Positions 6,812-12,381 of a stretch of DNA of 12,381 bases are shown piece by piece. Location: contig SKQJ01000341.1 of the NCBI GenBank assembly GCA_007119075.1, positions 1 through 12,381 on the forward strand, in the 5' to 3' direction. The stretch is from Bacteroidales bacterium (GTDB lineage: Bacteria; Bacteroidota; Bacteroidia; Bacteroidales; PUMT01). The position numbers and the translations under genes were made by a program. The first letter of the stretch is position 1. Each line of letters opens with the position of its first letter. The notes beneath the pieces are model-generated. The model was not told the DNA's origin. It did not search any database and saw only the letters and a program-made list of their open reading frames with translations.

Positions 6812-8632
6812 ATGATAATAAAAGCCCATATACTTGCACTGATTGCCCTCCTCCAAAGCGGAGAGGTGCCGTTGCCTGCCGGATCGGGAGAACAGCAGCA
6901 CCACGAGTGCCCTGAGACCCATGCAACCACCGGCTCGCCCCGGTCCCGTCCTGAGAATAGTCTGCACTATGAATCCGTAGCGATCCATACTGACCGCGAT
7001 GTATATATTGCAGGAGAAAGGCTCTATTACCGGCTGGACATCTTCAGCAGCGACGATGACCGGGCAAGCAGCCTGGCGTATGTTGTGCTCCGGAACAGTG
7101 AAAATATTCCGGTGTTAACATTATCTGCCGATGTAAACGGAAAAACAGGCCATGGAAGCATCTATCTTCCCGACACCCTTGCAAGCGGCCCTTATCAGCT
7201 TGTGGCCTTCACCAACCGGATGAGAAACCGGCCTGATGAATTTTATGCTACCAAACAATTTCTGATAGCAAACCGGTTCGATGACGGGCCCGACCTTCAG
7301 GCCCCCCTGGTGCAGGTTGCCGGGAGGAAAAATGCCGTTGCCGGAGTTTCCGCATCAATCCCCGGCAGCCCGGGCACAGGCCTTGCAGACCGGGAAAGTG
7401 CGCGTGTCCGGATCGAAATTCCCGTCAGGGAATTCGGCACCCGTGAAAGGATCAATATAGCATTGAATGCCGGATTGCCCCGCGACTCGATCCTTTCCGT
7501 TTCTGTTTCGGTTTCCCGGAAGGAATCCCTCTTCCATTCATATCCGGATGAATTTTTCTTCCGGAAACCTGCTCCGGTTTCTCCGGGCGCGGACCGTTAT
7601 TTTTTCAGGGAGACGCAGGGACCGATAATATCGGGGAGAGTTGCCGACAAGGTCAGCGGGGGACCCCTGGCCGGTGCCACCGTGCTGCTGAATGCTCCCG
7701 ACACCGTTTTGAACCTGCTCTATGCCATGAGCCTTGATGACGGCGGCTTTCATTTCCTGCTCAACCCTTACCATGAAGGCAAGGACCTGTATCTTTCCCT
7801 TTACGGAGATGATAAGATTGACGGCAAGATAGAGGTGCACGACAAATTCGCCCTCGAAAGCCCCTTTGAACCCGCCCCGGTAAAGGTGGCAGAAGGTTTT
7901 GACCGGTTCCTTTCGGCAAGCCGGGATATCGTTACGGTCAACAAGGTATTCGGAATTGACCATAACCTTTTCGGGGAAAAGGAAACAACAGGCTATCCGC
8001 CGGAAGTATATGGCAAACCTGCAGTTTATTTTGACCGGTTTGATGAATATGTGCATTTTACCGACCTCCAGGATATAGCCAGGGAGCTGCTGCACATACT
8101 CAGAATACGACGGCAGCGGGACGGAGCATACAGGTCGTCGCTGCTGCTGGAACATGAAGAATACATGGTGCTGGAAACCCCTGCATATTTCCTTGACGGT
8201 ATCTATGTCGACGATTTGAACAAAATTCTCCATCTTGATTCGCGCATTCTCAGCAAAATGGAAGTTCAAAACCATAACTGGCGCCACGGGAATATCAAAT
8301 TTACCGGAATAGTAGCGCTATACAGCAGAAACAACGAATACAGGAACATCGTGCCCTCATCCTCTTCGATATCATTCAACCAGTCCCCGATAGCGCTGAT
8401 GCCGGCATATCATCCCCCTGTTTACGGGGATAGCGACAGCATTGAAACAGCCGTGCCTGATTTCAGGCAACTGCTTTTCTGGGTGCCTGAAATAAAATTT
8501 ACCAGGGCGGTAACCGGAAGGACTATCGAATTCTATTCGGGCGATATAAAGGGGGAGTTTGTGGTACGGCTGAGGGGAGTGGCACAGGATGGAACAATAA
8601 TCAGCGAACAGGCAGAAATAACAATCAAATAA
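6812..8632 (+). CDS. Exported MG2-domain protein with carboxypeptidase-like and plug-like domains, no barrel
   Basis: From the start at 6812 the protein is 606 aa, with a hydrophobic signal sequence MIIKAHILALIALLQ. An in-frame ATG at 6749 would add 21 polar residues ahead of it and overlap the previous gene by 37 nt, so I prefer 6812. Residues about 55-160 resemble an alpha-2-macroglobulin MG2 domain: TDRDVYIAGERLYYRLDIF, then LPDTLASGPYQLVAFTNRM. Residues about 270-350 look like a carboxypeptidase-regulatory-like domain (ISGRVADKVSGGPLAGATV). Residues about 440-510 (FLDGIYVDDLNKI, then MEVQN and FTGIVALYS) resemble part of a TonB plug, but no barrel follows. Such three-part proteins occur in Bacteroidota, often near TonB receptors; their role is not established. 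The protein probably sits in the periplasm or at the outer membrane and works with the two upstream products. Only 26 bp separate it from the DUF4249 gene. Confidence 0.8.
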   Translation: MIIKAHILALIALLQSGEVPLPAGSGEQQHHECPETHATTGSPRSRPENSLHYESVAIHTDRDVYIAGERLYYRLDIFSSDDDRASSLAYVVLRNSENIPVLTLSADVNGKTGHGSIYLPDTLASGPYQLVAFTNRMRNRPDEFYATKQFLIANRFDDGPDLQAPLVQVAGRKNAVAGVSASIPGSPGTGLADRESARVRIEIPVREFGTRERINIALNAGLPRDSILSVSVSVSRKESLFHSYPDEFFFRKPAPVSPGADRYFFRETQGPIISGRVADKVSGGPLAGATVLLNAPDTVLNLLYAMSLDDGGFHFLLNPYHEGKDLYLSLYGDDKIDGKIEVHDKFALESPFEPAPVKVAEGFDRFLSASRDIVTVNKVFGIDHNLFGEKETTGYPPEVYGKPAVYFDRFDEYVHFTDLQDIARELLHILRIRRQRDGAYRSSLLLEHEEYMVLETPAYFLDGIYVDDLNKILHLDSRILSKMEVQNHNWRHGNIKFTGIVALYSRNNEYRNIVPSSSSISFNQSPIALMPAYHPPVYGDSDSIETAVPDFRQLLFWVPEIKFTRAVTGRTIEFYSGDIKGEFVVRLRGVAQDGTIISEQAEITIK

Positions 8633-8638
8633 CGGAAT

Positions 8639-9376
8639 ATGGACTGCAGGGCAGGTATAATGGCAATCGTTATTTTACTCCTGGTATTTCCGGGACTGTA
8701 TGCACAGGAGACATCAGGGGAAACAGCCGCTCCCGGTGAAGAATATTTTGAGCAGGGCCTTTCAGGCTCCTTATATATTCCCGGCAGGAAACTGATAGGC
8801 GATCCTTATTTCCCCCGGGAAAAATGGATCAGGGGGGATGTACGGCTCACCTCGGGAGCCACGGTAAAGGATAAATTGCTGCGATACAATGGATACATGG
8901 ATGAACTGTTCTGGCTTTACGAGGGCGATTACAGCCAGGTAAAGGTGGACAGGGATATGATAGACGGATTCATTCTGAATACCCCGACGGGAGGGCTCCG
9001 CTTCACCAGGATAACAGTCCATGTCCCCCCGCTGATATGGAACAGGGAGGTGCTCGGTCAGGTTATGTATGAAGGAGACATTTCATTGTTCTGTTACAGG
9101 CGGGTCATTGAGACAGGGCTAGGTGACTACCTGTCGGACGACAAAATATACGGGGGCAGGAAGGTCAGGGCTTCGCATCTCTATATTATAATGCTCCCTT
9201 GTGGCAAACAGGCTACAATCAGCAGAATACGGAGAAGCTCCATTCTTAACCTGTTTCCCGAAAACAGGGCGGAAATAAGGCGACTGCTCAGGCAAAACCG
9301 GCTCAGGCCATACAATGAAGCCGGCCTGGTCGAGGCCATGAAACTGCTGGATAATTTTCCCGGCCTGCTGAAATAG
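8639..9376 (+). CDS. Exported protein of unknown function, 245 aa
   Basis: A signal peptide is clear: residues 1-22, hydrophobic IMAIVILLLVFPGLYA, cleavage before QE. The mature part contains WIRGDVRLTSGATVKDKLLRYNGYMDELFWL, a pattern I associate with Bacteroidota hypothetical proteins in which a strand-rich module reads roughly GxVxLxDGxxxxxxLRYNxYxDxLxxL. The C-terminus is basic and helical (RRLLRQNRLRPYNEAGLVEAMKLLDNF). I see no catalytic motif and no transmembrane barrel. The gene starts 7 nt after the MG2 gene stop, so it very likely belongs to the same operon and acts in the periplasm or at the envelope. An in-frame ATG at 8660 is an alternative start that would keep most of the hydrophobic core. 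Confidence 0.75.
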   Translation: MDCRAGIMAIVILLLVFPGLYAQETSGETAAPGEEYFEQGLSGSLYIPGRKLIGDPYFPREKWIRGDVRLTSGATVKDKLLRYNGYMDELFWLYEGDYSQVKVDRDMIDGFILNTPTGGLRFTRITVHVPPLIWNREVLGQVMYEGDISLFCYRRVIETGLGDYLSDDKIYGGRKVRASHLYIIMLPCGKQATISRIRRSSILNLFPENRAEIRRLLRQNRLRPYNEAGLVEAMKLLDNFPGLLK

Positions 9377-9414
9377 GATCATATCGTCTAACTCCTATAG
9401 AAAAATCAATAAAC

Positions 9415-10551
9415 ATGACAGATCAGCTAACCCGAATAAGGCAGTTGCTTCCCGGAGCCAGCCGGGAGCTTTTTTCCAGGCCCAACGTTGTGGCCACAGG
9501 TATCGGCCATAAAACCGTAAACGGCAAAAAAACCGGCGAATTATGCATTGTCTGCTCGGTCGGGCTCAAGGTGTCTGCCGCCTCGCTCGATGAAGATGAA
9601 ATCATACCCCCGCTTATTGAGGGAGTGCCCACCGACGTAAGGCCGGTAGGACTCATTCACGCCCTCCGGGAGCCAACGGGCGGCAGGCCGGAAAAACCTG
9701 AACAACCCCTCCGGGAGCCTGCTGATGCCGGACATGAAAAACTTGCACGGCCCCTCCGGAAACCAACCGATGTCAGTCCGGAAGAACGTATACACGCCCT
9801 CCCGAAGCCAACCGGCAGATTCCGTCCCGCTCCCGGCGGCGTCAGCACCGGCCATTTTCATGTTTCCGCCGGAACCCTCGGCTGCCTTGTCAAAAAAGGG
9901 GAGAAAATTCTGATCCTGTCAAATAACCATGTACTGGCCAACTCCAACCAGGCCAAAAAAGGGGATATGATAATTCAGCCCGGACTGCATGACGGGGGAA
10001 AAATTCCGGCCGACAAGATAGCAAGGCTGACCGGCTTTGTTCCGATATATTTTGAGAATGAAAGGAGCGGGGGACTTTTTGCAGGCGGTATTTCAGGGAT
10101 ATATAACTTTTTTGCCCGACTCTCGGGAAGCCGGTCCCGGCTCTATTCAAGGAAAATTAAGCAGCCGGATAATCTTGTCGATTGCGCCATTGCGGAACCG
10201 GTTGATCCGGATGATGTGAAAAATGAGATTCTCGGTGCGGGCATTATAACCGGAACTGCCGAGGGGACTCTCGGCATGGAAGTAGTGAAAAGCGGACGCA
10301 CCACCGGCTTCACTACAGGAGTGATCGAGCAGGTGGATGTCACTGTCAGGGTGAATTTCGGATCAGGAAAAACCGCCCTCTTTACCGATCAGCTGATGAC
10401 CGGGGCCATGAGCCAGGGAGGCGACAGCGGCTCGGTTGTGCTTAACGGCAAAAATGAGGCGGTGGGACTGCTTTTCGCCGGAAGCACCGCTACCACCATA
10501 ATAAACAGAATTCAGAATGTTATTAAGCTCCTTGAAGTTGAACTAATTTAA
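9415..10551 (+). CDS. Trypsin-like serine protease with a separate N-terminal domain, no signal peptide
   Basis: The 378-aa protein has two domains. Residues about 20-82 form an N-terminal domain (NVVATGIGHK, then IIPPLIEGVPTDVRPVG) seen in many bacterial trypsin-like proteins whose first part reads like GVGxK and IP.xIEGxPTDV. A 15-residue tandem repeat linker follows (83-135). The protease domain runs from about 145 to 370. Likely catalytic residues are H172 (SNNHVLA), D256 (VDCAI) and S338 (QGGDSGS), an intact triad in chymotrypsin order. The KSGRTTG segment at 292-298 is also typical of these enzymes. No signal peptide or membrane helix is visible, so it may act in the cytoplasm, unlike the exported products upstream. 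It starts 38 bp after the previous gene in an A-rich leader, so it may share that operon or have its own promoter. The substrate is unknown. Confidence 0.88.
   Translation: MTDQLTRIRQLLPGASRELFSRPNVVATGIGHKTVNGKKTGELCIVCSVGLKVSAASLDEDEIIPPLIEGVPTDVRPVGLIHALREPTGGRPEKPEQPLREPADAGHEKLARPLRKPTDVSPEERIHALPKPTGRFRPAPGGVSTGHFHVSAGTLGCLVKKGEKILILSNNHVLANSNQAKKGDMIIQPGLHDGGKIPADKIARLTGFVPIYFENERSGGLFAGGISGIYNFFARLSGSRSRLYSRKIKQPDNLVDCAIAEPVDPDDVKNEILGAGIITGTAEGTLGMEVVKSGRTTGFTTGVIEQVDVTVRVNFGSGKTALFTDQLMTGAMSQGGDSGSVVLNGKNEAVGLLFAGSTATTIINRIQNVIKLLEVELI
9661..9816 (+). repeat. In-frame 45-bp minisatellite in the protease gene, about 3.5 units
   Basis: Units start at 9661, 9706, 9751 and 9796, exactly 45 bp apart, each opening with a CCCTCC block. 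They encode 15-residue units beginning ALREPTGG, PLREPADA, PLRKPTDV and ALPKPTGR. The last unit is partial. The repeat lies between the N-terminal and protease domains and encodes a charged, proline-rich, probably flexible linker. Because the unit is a multiple of three, copy-number change would alter linker length without breaking the frame. Confidence 0.9.
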
Positions 10552-10597
10552 TAATTGCCGGTTTTTACATTATACAGCATTCTTTTTTGATATGATC

Positions 10598-10624
10598 CGG
10601 AATCATTGGTTCCGCACTTTTTTT
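10598..10624 (+). terminator. Possible intrinsic terminator after the protease gene
   Basis: CGGAA (10598-10602) pairs with TTCCG (10610-10614) around a 7-nt loop, followed by CAC and then seven T residues (10618-10624). The stem is short, so termination may be weak or partial. It lies between the protease gene and the small downstream gene; readthrough could still link the two. Confidence 0.45.
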
Positions 10625-10641
10625 GACAAAACTTTCATGTC

Positions 10642-10869
10642 ATGGATGAAGCGATGGATAAGGTCCGGAAGATCAAGAGCATTTATGAAGACATCTGGCT
10701 CGAACTTGAAAAAGTCACCGCCGTAGGCACCGGCAGGGCAAAGGACGGCAGAACGGCCCTGGTTATCTCGCTCAGCAGCGATGACAAAGCCACCAAAGAT
10801 ATTTTTCCGGCCGAGGTGGAAGGGATCCCGATCGAATTCAGGGTCACCGGTGAGGCGGAAGCCCTGTAA
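10642..10869 (+). CDS. 75-aa protein resembling the protease N-terminal domain
   Basis: This small protein has a charged helical N-terminus (residues 1-23) and then EKVTAVGTG, ALVISLSS and DIFPAEVEGIPIEFRVTG. These match the protease N-domain in order: V25, A27, G29 and G31 have the same residue numbers in both proteins. After a 9-residue offset the pairs P56/P65, E60-G61/E69-G70, P63/P72, R67/R76 and G70/G79 line up. It thus looks like a free-standing copy of the domain without the protease. No signal peptide is seen, so it probably shares the protease's compartment. It lies 90 bp downstream of the protease gene on the same strand. A role as a regulator, adaptor or decoy for the protease is an inference. 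A 55-bp tandem duplication includes the end of the gene. Confidence 0.75.
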   Translation: MDEAMDKVRKIKSIYEDIWLELEKVTAVGTGRAKDGRTALVISLSSDDKATKDIFPAEVEGIPIEFRVTGEAEAL

Positions 10870-10972
10870 AGTAGTTCCCCCGGCGATTTAATTCCTGATT
10901 GCCGGCAAGGCGGAAGCCCTGTAAAGTAGCTCCCCCGGCGATTTAATTCCTGATTGCCGGCAAGGCGGAAGC
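10853..10972. repeat. 55-bp tandem duplication at the 3' end of the small gene
   Basis: Unit 1 (10853-10907) and unit 2 (10908-10962) differ only at one base (T at 10875, C at 10930). A partial third unit follows (10963-10972). Unit 1 includes the last codons and the TAA stop of the 75-aa gene, so unit 2 repeats that gene tail beyond the stop. Near identity points to a recent duplication. Confidence 0.95.
10880..10960. other. Two identical hairpins, one in each 55-bp unit
   Basis: CCGGCGAT (10880-10887) pairs with ATTGCCGG (10898-10905) over 8 bp, with one G-T wobble and a 10-nt loop. The same structure recurs at 10935-10942 and 10953-10960. No T-run follows, so this is not a classic terminator. 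It lies between convergent genes and could act as a 3'-end stabiliser or weak bidirectional terminator. The remaining bases up to 11035 hold nothing I can name. Confidence 0.55.
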
Positions 10973-11035
10973 CGGCCGTCTCAAATCACCCGCAGGAACC
11001 GCGTGTATGAAGCATGGTTCAGGAAGCCTTCAATA

Positions 11036-12381
11036 TCAGGGCAAATGGATATAATGCGGCGGACTGGCCGGTGGGTCTCCCCTCATGCAGCGAACCGATA
11101 CGCCGCTCTCCTTTTTCGAATCGTTTGCAAAAATCTGTTCCCAAAAATAGCTCATGCCATATGTATATGCGCCGATTTCGTATGTTGTTGAAGTCCACCA
11201 GACACCTGTTTTATTAAGGCCATCGAACTGACCCGGGAAATCCCCCTCGTACGGGTACCGGACACCCCCGGGAAGCGCATTGAACCGCACCTCGTCAGTT
11301 GCCCCTGAATTCGGATCTTCCCAGTAGGCGGTGCCTTTCAGCTTGCCTCCGGCTGTTTCCATATCCCCGAGAAAGTTGATGAGTTTAACCAGGTCGCCGG
11401 TGGTGGGCACCCTCCATCCGGAAGGGCACAATTTTTCTGTCTCAACCGCATAAAAATTGTATAGGGCTCCGAATACATCCTTGAATTTTTCTCCATAATT
11501 TTCATACCATGAGTATGCCGGAACTTCTTTTTCCCACAGACTGGCCCAGACCAGGTTGTCGGTCTCATGAAGCAGGGATGTACCGTCATCAAGCCTGGTT
11601 GTTTTAAGGTTTGAGACCATCCATTCCTGTTCGCCTATCACTACATAATAGTACACGTTATTATCGATATCGGAAAGCCTTCCGTCATAGGTTTCAAGCT
11701 CCAGCACTTCCCCGTAGGAAACCCCGGCATTGTTTTCAGCCCATGCACGCACGAAATATGTAGTCCCCGCATAAAGTCCGCCGATAGCGGTTGTAAACTG
11801 TCCTGCCCCGGTTCCCTGGTTTGTCATGCCATCATTTAAATCAACGGTCGGCTCCCCCGAAGTACTCCATACAGCACCACGGCCGGTGATCGCTCCTCCT
11901 CCGTCGTCGGTTACATTGCCCCGGAGCATTGCTGAATTATCGGTTATTTCATACGCCGAATGGGTTGATATACCAGGAAAATCTATTGTCGCAAATTCAA
12001 CTTCATCCCCGTAGGCCGTGCCCTGGCTGTTGGTTGCATATGCACGGACATAATAGGTTGTCCGGGCCGACAATCCTTTGATACCGACAGAAAAGTCACC
12101 TGTTCCGGAACCGCCGGCCATTATTCCCTGGTTATTTTCCAGGGATGGATCAGGAGTTGCGCTCCAGACCACACCCCGGTCAGTCACCTGGGCTCCGCCA
12201 TCGGATTCAACATTGCCTCCTGCAACGGCTGTATTATCGGTAATATCGGCAACTTCTGAGGTGAGTATCGTGGCCATGCCGGCAAGGGTGGTAAACTCGA
12301 TCTGGTTGCCGTATACCGTCCCTTCGTCGTTGGTGGCGTATGCGCGCACATAATATGTGGTTGCGGGTGAAAGCCCGGTCA
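11036..12381 (-). CDS. FISUMP-domain surface protein with Fn3-like repeats, N-terminus cut by window edge
   Basis: The frame is open to the window end, so the start lies outside; about 448 residues are visible. The N-terminal part has three Fn3-like modules with the signature TTYYVRAYATN..GT.YG, at 99-100 residue spacing (motifs near 12336, 12036 and 11739). The C-terminal part, coded by about 11080-11680, fits the FISUMP domain (Fibrobacter succinogenes major paralogous domain). It has EWMVSNLKTTRLDDG, GALYNFYAV, LCPSGWRVPTTGDL, NALPGGVRYPYEGDF, VWWTST and a final SVRCMRG. A short proline-rich tail follows. Such proteins are usually secreted or surface-attached in Bacteroidota and Fibrobacter; their function is not known. 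No T9SS-type sorting domain is seen at the C-terminus. The gene is convergent with the small protein gene and appears unrelated to the receptor operon. Confidence 0.88.
   Translation of the reverse strand, partial: TGLSPATTYYVRAYATNDEGTVYGNQIEFTTLAGMATILTSEVADITDNTAVAGGNVESDGGAQVTDRGVVWSATPDPSLENNQGIMAGGSGTGDFSVGIKGLSARTTYYVRAYATNSQGTAYGDEVEFATIDFPGISTHSAYEITDNSAMLRGNVTDDGGGAITGRGAVWSTSGEPTVDLNDGMTNQGTGAGQFTTAIGGLYAGTTYFVRAWAENNAGVSYGEVLELETYDGRLSDIDNNVYYYVVIGEQEWMVSNLKTTRLDDGTSLLHETDNLVWASLWEKEVPAYSWYENYGEKFKDVFGALYNFYAVETEKLCPSGWRVPTTGDLVKLINFLGDMETAGGKLKGTAYWEDPNSGATDEVRFNALPGGVRYPYEGDFPGQFDGLNKTGVWWTSTTYEIGAYTYGMSYFWEQIFANDSKKESGVSVRCMRGDPPASPPHYIHLP

Noticed and set aside
7538..8287. Minus-strand open frame of 249 codons opposite the MG2 gene
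   Set aside because: It is antisense to a gene with clear domains and shows no coherent protein features.
9541..9861. Minus-strand open frame of 106 codons over the 45-bp minisatellite
   Set aside because: Its repetitive peptide is the reverse reading of the in-frame repeat in the protease gene; the plus-strand reading joins two real domains.

Overview
The window looks like a chromosomal segment of a Bacteroidota member, probably an uncultured Bacteroidales/Marinilabiliales-type organism. The evidence is a TonB-dependent receptor with N-terminal STN and carboxypeptidase-regulatory-like domains, a DUF4249-type lipoprotein, an MG2-type surface protein, a FISUMP-domain protein with Bacteroidota-style Fn3-like repeats, and A-rich leaders with few Shine-Dalgarno sites. 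No rRNA, tRNA, transposase, integrase or CRISPR array was seen.

Layout. Positions 2-115 (+) are the last 37 codons of an RND efflux permease. Positions 116-467 hold no convincing gene but contain a decayed tandem array (period about 74 bp) that runs into the 3' end of the next gene. On the minus strand, an exported FAM173-like class I methyltransferase (start 2626) and an APC-family amino acid permease (start 1805) form a translationally coupled pair with an ATGA overlap. Positions 2627-2946 are a divergent intergenic region with three 44-46 bp repeats, each centred on a C-run/G-run palindrome.

On the plus strand from 2947, a tightly packed set follows: TonB-dependent receptor, DUF4249 lipoprotein (1-nt overlap), a barrel-less MG2/carboxypeptidase-like/plug-like exported protein, and a 245-aa exported protein of unknown function. 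This looks like one envelope operon. After it come a signal-peptide-less trypsin-like protease (9415-10551) and a 75-aa protein (10642-10869) that resembles the protease's own N-terminal domain. A FISUMP protein lies on the minus strand at the right edge and is cut by the window end.

How the genes may work together. The receptor, lipoprotein and MG2 protein probably cooperate at the outer membrane in TonB-dependent uptake or surface handling of an unknown substrate. The protease and its small N-domain relative form a separate pair that may act in the cytoplasm; this is the most interesting candidate for an undescribed system here. A second theme is short tandem duplication: units of 12, about 74 and 55 bp sit exactly at three gene 3' ends, a 45-bp in-frame minisatellite lies inside the protease gene, and repeats of about 45 bp lie upstream of the receptor gene.
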